Assembly (NCBI GenBank): GCA_002293185.1
Contig: DBCS01000006.1
Location: 68,329-132,328 of the forward strand
DNA length: 64,000 nucleotides
Reading direction: 5' to 3'
From: Flavobacteriales bacterium UBA952
GTDB taxonomy: Bacteria > Bacteroidota > Bacteroidia > Flavobacteriales_D > Crocinitomicaceae
Part shown: positions 35,420-43,649 of the stretch, piece by piece
Layout of the letters: each line of letters begins with the position of its first letter
How positions within the stretch are numbered: the stretch's first letter is position 1
Notes under the pieces: generated by a model
Seen by the model: only the letters and a program-made list of their open reading frames with translations
The model's database searches: none
What the model was told of the DNA's origin: nothing
Made by a program: the position numbers and the translations under genes

Positions 35420-35443
35420 AAAAAAGGGTATGATTACCTTTTT
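35420..35443. terminator. Terminator-like hairpin ahead of the Thoeris genes
   Basis: GGTA (35427-35430) pairs with TACC (35435-35438) around a 4-nt loop, flanked by six A on the left and five T on the right, with one unpaired G. It would isolate the following cassette from read-through. Confidence 0.45.
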
Positions 35444-35560
35444 ATTTTGATGTTTTGATGTATAGATTTGTTGGGGTTGGGATAATTGAAGCGCGCTTGA
35501 ATTTTAGGTTTAAGGGGGCACATAATTAAGATATATTCAAATTGTGTAGACACGACAACA

Positions 35561-36400
35561 ATGACAATGACTAAAAAAATAATTACTGGAATAAGCAGAC
35601 ATCCAAAAAGATTTTTATTCGCTATAGTATTTGGTTACACAGCCCTGTGGACTTTTTTAGAACCTCTTTTTGCGATACTTGACATAAAACCGAATGGGTA
35701 TAATTGTTGGTTTTTAATTGCGTACATTCTTACAAGTTCCATCATTGCATTTATTGTTGTTTACCCAAAAAGAAAAGTGAAATTCAGTTTGACAAATACA
35801 AACACCAAAGTTGAAATTGAATTTGGTGACTTGTTTAAATCTGTAGGACATAAAGTGATTTCCGCAAATGAATATTTTGATAGCAAAATCGGCAAACCTG
35901 TTTCACCAAAGAGTTTACAAGGCATCTTTATCGAAAAAATACTTGGTGGACACACTAACATTTTTGATGATGTAGTGAATACACAACTGGCGGGACAAGA
36001 AATTGGCATTGTACAAAGGAATGACGGCAAAACGCTTAAATACGAACTTGGAACTACAATTACTATTAAACATAACGAATCGCTATATTTTATTTTTGCT
36101 TTATCAAATGCAGACAATGACTGTAATGCAAGTAGTACACCATCATTAATGTTGAAGGCACTTGAAGGGCTTTGGAATAAGGTGAGGGTAGAAGGAAACG
36201 GAATTGACATTAATGTGCCTTTGATTGGAAACGGACTTTCAAGAGTTGGATTACCACCTAGTCAGTTACTTCAGTTGACTTTGATATCACTCCTTAAATC
36301 AGCAAAAGAAAGAGACTTGAGTTCAACAATTAGGATTGTCTTGACTGAGGATATTTTTGAAAAAATTGATTTAGAAATAATAAAAAATAACTGGGAATAA
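35561..36400 (+). CDS. thsA: Type II Thoeris ThsA-like effector: two TM helices plus macro-like domain
   Basis: 279 residues. Two N-terminal membrane helices (about 17-39 and 48-68) are followed by KVKFSLTNTNTKVEIEFGDLF and a soluble domain with SVGHKVISANEYFDSKIG, SLQGIFIEKILGG and VPLIGNGLSRVGLPPSQLLQL. These read as a macro (ADP-ribose-binding) fold. In type II Thoeris, ThsB makes an ADP-ribose-based signal on infection, the macro domain of ThsA binds it and the membrane part disrupts the cell envelope. The TIR gene begins 2 bp downstream, which strongly supports the assignment. Confidence 0.75.
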   Translation: MTMTKKIITGISRHPKRFLFAIVFGYTALWTFLEPLFAILDIKPNGYNCWFLIAYILTSSIIAFIVVYPKRKVKFSLTNTNTKVEIEFGDLFKSVGHKVISANEYFDSKIGKPVSPKSLQGIFIEKILGGHTNIFDDVVNTQLAGQEIGIVQRNDGKTLKYELGTTITIKHNESLYFIFALSNADNDCNASSTPSLMLKALEGLWNKVRVEGNGIDINVPLIGNGLSRVGLPPSQLLQLTLISLLKSAKERDLSSTIRIVLTEDIFEKIDLEIIKNNWE

Positions 36401-36402
36401 TT

Positions 36403-36972
36403 ATGGCAAACAGAACTGGAAACTACTGTGCGTTTTACGTAAAAACGCCTTTCAAAGAATCAAATTTAGGTGCTCATGCAACTAAAGATTTCGTGTATTA
36501 CAATATGCTAAGAGCATGGAAAGGAAAAGACTCATCATTTCCTTTTGTTGATTCACATGACAAAAATTACAATGTCCGTGACGATAGTGATTGGGAAACA
36601 ACATTAAAACCAAGATTGCGAGACAGACTTAACAAATCGAAAAATATCATCTTATTTTTAAGTTCTGACACAGTAAGTTCAAGAGCTTTAAGAGAGGAAA
36701 TTGATTTCGGAATAAACACAAATGGTTTACCCGTAATTGTAATCTATCCAGAGTATTCGGAAATGAGTGACATTATCAATTGTGAATCAAAAACGATTAA
36801 AAAGAAAATTAAGGACTTATGGGATAATCTTCCAATATTCAGAGACTCTTTGGATAATGTACCAACTATACATTTGCCTTTAAATAAAACATTAATTGAA
36901 AAAGCTTTAAAAGACAAAGACCTAATGGTTGCGACAAAAGGTGAGGCGACAAGAAGTTTTTATACGTGCTAA
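36403..36972 (+). CDS. thsB: Thoeris ThsB-like TIR protein
   Basis: 189 residues with a DUF1863/MTH538-type TIR domain: NYCAFYVKTPFKESNLG at the start, SDWETTLKPRLRDRLNKSKNIILFLSSDTVSSRALREEIDFGI in the centre and LPVIVIYPEYSEM. A Glu at 98-99, just before IDFG, is the likely catalytic residue for NAD+ processing. In Thoeris this enzyme senses phage and produces a nucleotide signal. The partner ThsA-like gene ends 2 bp upstream. The following 228 bp to the Fic gene hold nothing recognisable apart from a 7-bp inverted repeat (GTTCAGT/ACTGAAC). Confidence 0.82.
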   Translation: MANRTGNYCAFYVKTPFKESNLGAHATKDFVYYNMLRAWKGKDSSFPFVDSHDKNYNVRDDSDWETTLKPRLRDRLNKSKNIILFLSSDTVSSRALREEIDFGINTNGLPVIVIYPEYSEMSDIINCESKTIKKKIKDLWDNLPIFRDSLDNVPTIHLPLNKTLIEKALKDKDLMVATKGEATRSFYTC

Positions 36973-37200
36973 CTTGAGCAATGACAAGCAAACAATCTGA
37001 ATATAACAGCACCTACCCAAAAGTGGTGATTCAGTGGTTAATTCAAGCTTAGTGCTTCTCAGTATTTCAATTAATAACTAAAACTAAGTTGCACCGTTTC
37101 TAATACATATTTTGCGTCATACCTAATGCAAAGCAAAGATTTAAAATTATTTTTTCAACTTAAAAGAAGGTTCAGTATTGTGCACTGAACTAGCACTAAC

Positions 37201-38364
37201 TTACTCCTCATCACGAACTGGCAAAAAGCCTTTGTCGCCTAGTTGTTTAATAATGCTCCTAATTAAATAACTATTATCAAATCTTAAAACATACTTGCGT
37301 GTACCCTCTTTCTCTGGAATCAACATTTTACGATCAATTAATTTTCTGATTTGTCGAGATACTTCTGCATCTGCTTTTCCCGGGAAAATATCTTTTATAT
37401 CTGATGCTGAAATTACTTGTTTATCTACGACTCGTTTTAAAATCTTAGTCTCTACATCTGTGATAAACTTTCGTTCTAAAGAATGATTGATGGATGGAAG
37501 TAAAATCTCTTTGCGTAAGAAATTATAATCAGACAACTTATCAATCTTTTCAATCTCATCCTTTAGACCTTTCAAAACATACTCAATCCATGATGTAAGA
37601 CCTTCAACAGTGCCTTCATCGGCTTCAGATAAAAACTTGTAATAGTCATTCCTATTGCTGCAAAACACTGCCGTAGGATTAATAATCCTACCAACATTTA
37701 CGTTGAACCCAGCTTTTACTAGCATGGCATATGTAAATAACCTTACTGTTCTACCATTTCCGTTTCCAAATGGGTGAATCCAAACAAAACGATGGTGTGC
37801 GATTGCTGTTTTAAGTAAATCATATTTGGGGCTGTCATCTTTATTTACAAATTCAAGCAATTCATTCATATAATCTTCAACTGCTAACCACTCAGGTGGC
37901 TTGTGTGAAGATTTGTTAATTTTTAAGTTTACTTTTCGGTAAACCCCTGGAGTAGAATCACCTTCCCCATCTGGTGGTGGAAGTAAACCATCAACAATCT
38001 TTTTATGCATCTCACTAAGAAATGCCCTGTTAATTGGGTAGTCGTTAACATTCTCTTCTATAAAAGCCATCGCTTTTTCAATATTCTGAATTTCAAGAAT
38101 ACTTGGAGTAACGACTTTAACGTCTGATAATTTTGTCTCTATGTATTCAGCAATTGTTGTGTTATTCCCTTCAATTCTAGCTGATCCGATACTTTCTAAA
38201 GTGTGGAAGATGTGTTTCAGTTGAAAAAACACTTTAGGGTGCGTTGAGCCCCCTAGTTGTTTTTTACGCAAGTGATCCAATTCAATGATTAAATCTGTTA
38301 GCGTAGAGTCAAAAGTCGGCTCCACTAATTTCAAGTTATAATGTTTAAATACTGCTTCTGACAT
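37201..38364 (-). CDS. Fic family protein, class II-type with internal inhibitory helix and winged-helix C-terminus
   Basis: 387 residues. The Fic active site is HPFGNGNGRTVR at 197-208, matching HPFx(D/N)GNGRxxR, so AMP transfer or related chemistry is likely. The N-terminal part has SARIEG at 61-66, fitting the (S/T)xxxE(G/N) inhibitory motif that blocks ATP until relieved. The C-terminal third looks like a winged-helix domain (VISASDIKDIFPGKADAEVSRQIRKLIDRKML), suggesting DNA or RNA contact. It stands alone; no antitoxin gene adjoins it. The 38,365-38,570 gap is A+T-rich without features. Confidence 0.85.
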   Translation of the reverse strand: MSEAVFKHYNLKLVEPTFDSTLTDLIIELDHLRKKQLGGSTHPKVFFQLKHIFHTLESIGSARIEGNNTTIAEYIETKLSDVKVVTPSILEIQNIEKAMAFIEENVNDYPINRAFLSEMHKKIVDGLLPPPDGEGDSTPGVYRKVNLKINKSSHKPPEWLAVEDYMNELLEFVNKDDSPKYDLLKTAIAHHRFVWIHPFGNGNGRTVRLFTYAMLVKAGFNVNVGRIINPTAVFCSNRNDYYKFLSEADEGTVEGLTSWIEYVLKGLKDEIEKIDKLSDYNFLRKEILLPSINHSLERKFITDVETKILKRVVDKQVISASDIKDIFPGKADAEVSRQIRKLIDRKMLIPEKEGTRKYVLRFDNSYLIRSIIKQLGDKGFLPVRDEE

Positions 38365-38570
38365 TTGAAATTTCTATTTTAATAAATTAACAGATGTAAT
38401 TTGTTTGAATTAACATTAATAATTGTTTAAGCCTTATTTTTCAATACTTTACAAGTATACATTATTTTTCAATAATTTACAATTCTAAGATGGAACATTT
38501 GCATTTTGAATGTATAATAATTAAACATCAATGAATAATTATTTGACAAATTTCCATCAAAATTGAGCTT

Positions 38571-38708
38571 TTACCGCACCTTAAACTTTTTAAAATACCC
38601 CTCCTCAGTTTGGCCTTCGGTAAAAATCATAAAAGTTTTACGCAGATCGTGGGGCTGCACAACCTGATGCGCTTTCATCGGACTTTTATGGATCAATTTA
38701 CGAGGCAT
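38571..38708 (-). pseudogene. Truncated rloB-like gene (45 codons)
   Basis: On the minus strand, 3 bp after the stop of the AAA15 ATPase gene, an ATG opens a 45-codon frame beginning MPRKLIHKSP and containing KTFMIFTEGQTEEGYFKKF. This is the N-terminal Toprim-like signature of RloB (EGxxTExxYFxxF). A full RloB has about 200 residues; here a stop follows at once (KVR-stop) and no continuation was found downstream. It therefore looks like a 3'-truncated partner gene. Confidence 0.65.
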
Positions 38709-38711
38709 GCA

Positions 38712-39989
38712 TCAACGATTTAAGCGGTTGTCAAAATCGCCTAAGAAAGGGAGGGCGCCATATTTACCCTTGAGGTAATTTTGTTCGATGTTCTCGTCAT
38801 TTCTCGTGGACTTTCCGTCTTTTTTGAAATCAGCCAGGGAGTATAGATTGGAGGCTCCGAAGGCGTCTTTTTCGACGAAAAATATTTGATCCCTTCTGAA
38901 AATTTTAGCATCCAGCAAGTTTGTATTGTGGGAGGTGAAGATCAATTGGGCATGGTTCGGATTCATTTCTTTATTGTGAAATAACAGTACCAAACGCTCG
39001 GTCAGTTCTGGATGCAGTTTTGTGTCTAACTCATCAATGACTAACACACTTCCATTTTCCAATACATCTAAAATTGGCCCTGCAATATGCGCAAACTTTT
39101 GGGTGCCCTCTGATTCAAATAAACCAAAGTGAAATTCCTTTAACTCAGGGATGCCTTTTGAATTCATCACAAACCTTTTTGACATCAAGTCATCAACGGT
39201 ACTGGGCTCAAGCTCCACTGAAGAACTGTCGCCAACTGTGAGTTTAATATTTTGACCTTGAAAAGAATTAATGGAGATATCCTCTATACCAAAATCGGCA
39301 AATTTGATAAGCTCCACTACCTTCTTACTAAATGCGCTACTTTCCTTCATTCGTTTAACCGTATATGCTTTATAAGAGCGGTCTTCGATACCGGAAATAA
39401 TATTGAAATGATGTACCCACTCCAAAAATCCTGCACAGGCAGCATCATTAAACTGTGCGCCAATTGTCACGAGGAATGCTTTGGAATGAACCATCTTTTT
39501 AGATGTCAATTCATGTAGAATCTTATGCTTAGCAGGAATTGTAAATGATTGATTCTTGCGGTAAAAAACTTCCGACTCACGCCTCTCTTTTACATACAAC
39601 CATTCTTCTTCTATACCGGCACTCACGACACTAAATCCGTAACGATAGTTTTTACCTTTCCAAAAACAATCTATTTCAAATTGTGCCGGCATCTTAGCTT
39701 TCTCTGAATCAAGTTGAAAATTTGGCACAACAAACTCCATACTATCCAGGTTCTGATTCCCGGTAATAATGAAATTCCTAAAATGCAAAAAGGCTTTAAT
39801 CAAATTACTTTTCCCACTTGCATTGGCACCATACAACACCGCAGATGTAAGTGTCTTCACATCCTTCGCATTTTCCACATAGTTCTGACTATCATCAAAC
39901 AAGCGCTCCTTTTTGGCAGAAGCCTTCAACGAAAACGCTTGTGGCTCTTTGAAGGATAGCATATTTTCAAACGAAAATCTATTTATCAT
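38712..39989 (-). CDS. AAA15 family ATPase (AbiL/RloA-like), partner of the truncated rloB
   Basis: 425 residues from ATG 39989 (MINRFSFENMLSF); an in-frame ATG nine codons earlier is possible. It is an SMC/Rad50-like ABC ATPase: Walker A in LYGANASGKSNL, the lid region, and Walker B in VLVIDELDTKLHPEL with the switch His in FTSHNTNLL. Such ATPases pair with RloB in abortive-infection-like systems, and the next gene on the same strand is an rloB remnant. The ATPase frame is intact, so it may be an orphan or may retain partial function. Confidence 0.78.
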   Translation of the reverse strand: MINRFSFENMLSFKEPQAFSLKASAKKERLFDDSQNYVENAKDVKTLTSAVLYGANASGKSNLIKAFLHFRNFIITGNQNLDSMEFVVPNFQLDSEKAKMPAQFEIDCFWKGKNYRYGFSVVSAGIEEEWLYVKERRESEVFYRKNQSFTIPAKHKILHELTSKKMVHSKAFLVTIGAQFNDAACAGFLEWVHHFNIISGIEDRSYKAYTVKRMKESSAFSKKVVELIKFADFGIEDISINSFQGQNIKLTVGDSSSVELEPSTVDDLMSKRFVMNSKGIPELKEFHFGLFESEGTQKFAHIAGPILDVLENGSVLVIDELDTKLHPELTERLVLLFHNKEMNPNHAQLIFTSHNTNLLDAKIFRRDQIFFVEKDAFGASNLYSLADFKKDGKSTRNDENIEQNYLKGKYGALPFLGDFDNRLNR

Positions 39990-40170
39990 AATGCCGTGTT
40001 TTTGTGATTTATTCACAAATATATCGCCTTTTTGTTGATAACACCAACTATTTAGGTCTAAAAAGGGGTCAAAACATGCAAATTAGATGAATAAGAATGG
40101 ATCTAATAGTAAAATTGATGATGAATAGCTTATTGAATACAATTAAAATATTGAATTAGCCCATGGAATA

Positions 40171-40217
40171 AAGGTGTAATTACCGTTGATTTTTTGAGGG
40201 GGGATCGTGTAGTTTTG
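40171..40217 (+). repeat. 47-bp intergenic repeat, copy 1 (upstream of the trypsin-like gene)
   Basis: AAGGTGTAATTACC ... TTGATTTTT ... CGTGTAGTTTTG. It aligns without gaps to 45487-45533 with 41 of 47 positions equal. It contains the 8-bp palindrome GTAATTAC and starts 98 bp before the protease frame. The remainder of 40,017-40,314 holds nothing recognised. Confidence 0.6.
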
Positions 40218-40314
40218 ATGGAGTTGAAAATCAAATGCGACTAAATGCTCAAATAATTAATTTATCGGAACAAATAACGAGTAAAAAATACAAATTAGGC
40301 ATAAATAAAAAATC

Positions 40315-40992
40315 ATGTATCAACATTCAATTGCGCAAATCAAAAATTCAATCTTTCCTGTTTTTTTTCAATCTATTCAAGGCCCGACAACTCAAATTGG
40401 AGTTTCTGGAACTGGTTTTTTTATAGATGATCAAGGACACTTTATTACAGCACATCATGTAACAACAGATGTTCCTCCAAATTCTACATTATTGTATTTA
40501 GGAAATGTTCCTGACAATGTCATTTCGCCTGTTAAAATTGTAGAAGTTTTTAGCGACCCTGTTCGAGACATTTTTCTAGGAAAAGTTGAGACGGGCGGAC
40601 TGCCTCCTGTAAAATTAAGTTTTGATAAACCGAAGGTTGGGAAAAATGTCTGTTTATGCGGGTATCCTTTAGCGCAGCTCATTCAAAACTCTGATGGCTC
40701 AATAAATGTTGGTAACGTAAGACAATACTGGCAACCTACGTTTATTATTGATGGCATTACAGCAAGCACTAATGGCAAAAACTATATAGGCTTTATGACT
40801 CAAGACACATCATTAAATGGAATGAGTGGTGGCCCTGTTTTTGATGCTGATGGAATAGTATATGGCGTTGATATTGCGATGCTAACCAGAGAAATACCTC
40901 AAAAAGATAGAGTGCCGATTTCCGTTCATAATGGTGTTGTTATTGAAAACATCACCATTCAAGATATTTTGGAAAAAATAAACTTTAAATAA
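40315..40992 (+). CDS. Cytosolic trypsin-like serine protease
   Basis: 225 residues without a signal peptide. The chymotrypsin-fold triad is intact: His48 in FITAHHVT, Asp85 in DPVRDIFLGKV and Ser171 in LNGMSGGPVFD. The GTGFFIDDQGHFITAHH start and GIVYGVDIAM after the Ser are typical of HtrA/S1 family members without a PDZ domain. A cytosolic trypsin-like protease inside a defence cargo usually acts by cleaving or being triggered with a neighbouring effector. The HEPN-type gene follows after 58 bp on the same strand. Confidence 0.82.
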   Translation: MYQHSIAQIKNSIFPVFFQSIQGPTTQIGVSGTGFFIDDQGHFITAHHVTTDVPPNSTLLYLGNVPDNVISPVKIVEVFSDPVRDIFLGKVETGGLPPVKLSFDKPKVGKNVCLCGYPLAQLIQNSDGSINVGNVRQYWQPTFIIDGITASTNGKNYIGFMTQDTSLNGMSGGPVFDADGIVYGVDIAMLTREIPQKDRVPISVHNGVVIENITIQDILEKINFK

Positions 40993-41050
40993 AAATCAAT
41001 ATATACGTCAGGCGGGGCGGATTGACGTGCAAATCTTTAGCATTATTTTT

Positions 41051-41992
41051 ATGAAAGAAGAATATCTAAAGGAAATATTACAATTAAGACCAGCTGTACA
41101 TAAGTTGTATTATGGTGCATTTATTCAGGAACCATTAGAGATAAAGGCAAATTTGTTTGCAATTCCATTAAAAGCCCTAGGATTTCAATCTCAGGCAGAA
41201 TATTTAGGCCTATACTCAGAGCAAATTGCAAAGGTAGCTGTGGACCAAGGTGGCCTTAATAACCTGATTACTCAAGGTAGTGATGTATTTCCTGTGGTTG
41301 CTCTTGTATTTATAAACTCAACAGATGCATCACCTGAACTTTTAGAAAATGAAGCTAAAGTTGAATTTAAAAAGGCCATTAAAGTGATTAGTTGGGCCTC
41401 CGGAGATGAATTAGCAGCTTTCGGAGTCCTTACCCTAACGAAAGACCAAAGCTACTTCAGGTTATTGTTACCACATAGTAATAAAAAATTACGACTAGGC
41501 TTCGGAAATACAGGACGGGAATATAAAAATCAGATAAACAATATAATCGAAGCAATTGAAAAAGATGAACATTTTGAATTTGGTTTAAGTTTGTACCATG
41601 ATGCATTAAAAGAATCCAATCCGCATTTTCAAATAGCTCGATTTTTTAGTTGCTTAGAATGTCTTGCTTACAAATTAAAGAGTGATGAAAGACCTAGTCG
41701 AAAAGCAGTAAAATACTTATTGGGGCTTGAAGGTGGGGCTTTCTCTGAAGTCCATATAGATGGGAAAAAATACAGGTATGATGTAGTAGAAATTGCAGGT
41801 AGAATTAGAGATAAGCTTTTTCATGGGGTTAAATTCAAAAAAAGCCATCTAATAAAAGAAGCAAGAACTGCTTATGAATTATATGAAAACAATCCTGAAC
41901 AAATCGCAACTACAATGAAATCATTTTGTGAAGTGGAAATCGCAAGGTGGGCAAATGGGACATCAATAGGCTTAAAAGTACATGAATGTTAA
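41051..41992 (+). CDS. HEPN-type protein (ApeA-like C-terminus), candidate RNase effector
   Basis: 313 residues from ATG 41051; a frame-consistent start at 41027 is less likely, as it precedes a GC-rich hairpin. The N-terminal 180 residues show no known motif. The C-terminal part (FQIARFFSCLECLAYKLK ... VEIAGRIRDKLFHGVKFKK) is a helical HEPN-like domain with the RNase signature R253-DKLF-H258 (Rx4H). HEPN proteins cut RNA in many abortive-infection systems. With the protease just upstream, a protease-regulated RNase is a reasonable model, but inferred. Confidence 0.62.
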   Translation: MKEEYLKEILQLRPAVHKLYYGAFIQEPLEIKANLFAIPLKALGFQSQAEYLGLYSEQIAKVAVDQGGLNNLITQGSDVFPVVALVFINSTDASPELLENEAKVEFKKAIKVISWASGDELAAFGVLTLTKDQSYFRLLLPHSNKKLRLGFGNTGREYKNQINNIIEAIEKDEHFEFGLSLYHDALKESNPHFQIARFFSCLECLAYKLKSDERPSRKAVKYLLGLEGGAFSEVHIDGKKYRYDVVEIAGRIRDKLFHGVKFKKSHLIKEARTAYELYENNPEQIATTMKSFCEVEIARWANGTSIGLKVHEC

Positions 41993-42056
41993 TGGAAGTT
42001 CTAGTACACGTTTAGCTTTAATTATGGTTTAATGGCTTTATCGAAAAACCTAAAAA

Positions 42057-42300
42057 CTAGTTGGCGAATTTACTTCAAAGCGGTTAGAAACCTATGATGT
42101 GACTATAATACTACTTATGAGTCGACGTACTATGTACAATTACTTCAAGGAAAGTCAACTCCTACTTGGATTAAAAATCGCAATTATTTTAAAGTGGAAA
42201 AAGTGAAGGAATTAATGCATTTGCCTGAAATTTTCAATTATCTTGACATTGCTGACTATGCGCAAAATTTGCAGTATCGGTTTGAGAATGGTGAATCTCC
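42057..42300 (+). pseudogene. Frameshifted copy of the excisionase-like HTH gene
   Basis: One frame reads LVGEFTSKRLETYDV...SRRTMYNYFKES, then the frame shifts near 42150 and continues TPTWIKNRNYFKVEKVKELMHLPEIF. Both halves match successive parts of the intact protein at 34695 (VGEFTSKWVDTYDV...SRRTMDNYIKEG, SPTRIRKRNYFDVSQVKALMKIP). No start codon is evident. The rest of 41,993-42,479 is A+T-rich without genes. Confidence 0.75.
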
Positions 42301-42479
42301 CCCTTTGGCCGCATTTCCTTATGTATATATTTTTCATTTTTCTATATATTTCTTTAGGCTTATGTATAAATAATTGCATTTTCTATACATATATAGTGTA
42401 TATTTAGTGAATGCATATAGTTTTTTGTACTTTTTGAACATAAGCTATATTAAAATTACGGAGCACTAAATTGATTGAC

Positions 42480-43547
42480 ATGAGTTGGAAGCCGACTGAT
42501 TTACCATATAATGTGGAGTACGAGACCAAAGCAGTACTCAAGAAACTGGCGAGTGCACACCGGGCACTTGCCGAATTAAAAGGTGTTGCACTTACAATAC
42601 CAAGGCAAGAAATATTGATCAATACGCTCACATTACAGGAGGCAAAAGATAGTTCTGAGGTAGAGAATATTGTGACTACCCATGATGAATTGTTTAAAGG
42701 ATCATTGGGATTTGACAGGCTAGTGTCTCCGGCAACAAAGGAAGTTCAGAACTATGTGTCTGCATTGAAGCGCGGTTATGATCTTGTTAAAAAACAGAAG
42801 GTCCTTACTACGAATAACATTCTTGAAATTCAGCAAGTACTTGAAAAAAACAACGCGGGTTTGCGTAAAGTACCCGGTACAACATTAAAAAATCAGAAAA
42901 CTGGTGAAACCGTTTACGAACCACCTCAAGATTATATACAAGTTAGAGACCTGATGTCTAACCTAGAAAAGTTTTTGAACGATAACTCGCTGTCTGAACT
43001 TGATCCCATTGTTAAAATGGCTATTATTCATTTTCAATTTGAAAGCATCCACCCATTTTATGATGGAAATGGAAGAACTGGTCGAATCATCAATATCCTA
43101 TATCTAGTCTTGAATGAACTTTTAGACATTCCTATTCTTTACCTCAGCCGCTACATCATACGGAACAAAGGACAATATTATTCCCTATTACAAGGTGTTC
43201 GTGATCATGATAAATGGGAAGATTGGATCTTGTACATGTTAAATGCTGTTGAAGAAACTTCATATGAGACACTGCGCCAAGTCAATGTGATCAAAAATGA
43301 AATGCAAGAGATGAAAATGATCCTGAGAGGCAACTATAAGTTCTATTCACATGAACTCTTGAATCACCTATTCAAGCAACCCTACACCAAAATCGAATTT
43401 CTACAAAATGAACTTGGCGTTGGCCGGATTACGGCTGCAAGCTATTTGAATCAATTAGCTGCAGACAAAGTTTTAATCAAACACAAGGTAGGACAATCAA
43501 ACTACTACATTAATACAAAACTGATGGATGCCTTGTTGAAAAGTTAA
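42480..43547 (+). CDS. Fic family protein, class II-type with inhibitory motif
   Basis: 355 residues from ATG 42480; a TTG at 42471 is an alternative. The Fic motif HPFYDGNGRTGR is complete (about 191-202), and SSEVEN near residue 59 fits the inhibitory (S/T)xxxE(G/N) motif, as does the flanking LQEAKDSSEVENIVTTHDEL. A C-terminal winged-helix region (HLFKQPYTKIEFLQNELGVGRITAASYLNQLAADKVL) follows. It differs in sequence from the Fic protein at 37201. A strong terminator follows 40 bp after the stop. The upstream sequence holds a decayed HTH gene. Confidence 0.87.
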   Translation: MSWKPTDLPYNVEYETKAVLKKLASAHRALAELKGVALTIPRQEILINTLTLQEAKDSSEVENIVTTHDELFKGSLGFDRLVSPATKEVQNYVSALKRGYDLVKKQKVLTTNNILEIQQVLEKNNAGLRKVPGTTLKNQKTGETVYEPPQDYIQVRDLMSNLEKFLNDNSLSELDPIVKMAIIHFQFESIHPFYDGNGRTGRIINILYLVLNELLDIPILYLSRYIIRNKGQYYSLLQGVRDHDKWEDWILYMLNAVEETSYETLRQVNVIKNEMQEMKMILRGNYKFYSHELLNHLFKQPYTKIEFLQNELGVGRITAASYLNQLAADKVLIKHKVGQSNYYINTKLMDALLKS

Positions 43548-43587
43548 TAAACTTTATAAGCAATAATTGAAGTAGATCCGAGGTTAC

Positions 43588-43627
43588 AAAAAAAGAGCGC
43601 CAATAGACTTCTTAGCGCTCTTTTTTA
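43588..43627. terminator. Bidirectional intrinsic terminator
   Basis: AAAAAAGAGCGC (ending at 43600) pairs with GCGCTCTTTTTT (43615-43626) around a 14-nt loop. A-run and T-run on both sides serve the rightward Fic gene and the leftward gene ending at 43650. The stem is nearly the same as that of the sufD-atpG terminator. Confidence 0.85.
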
Positions 43628-43649
43628 TTTCAAATTATTTTATTCGTAA

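Noticed and set aside
35761..36210. 149-codon frame antisense to the ThsA-like gene
   Set aside because: The plus-strand protein has a coherent two-TM plus macro-like layout and tight spacing with the TIR gene; the antisense product shows no motif.
37160..37200. attC-like integron site from the GTTCAGT/ACTGAAC inverted repeat
   Set aside because: The inverted repeat is only 7 bp, no integron integrase is present and no matching sites follow other genes.
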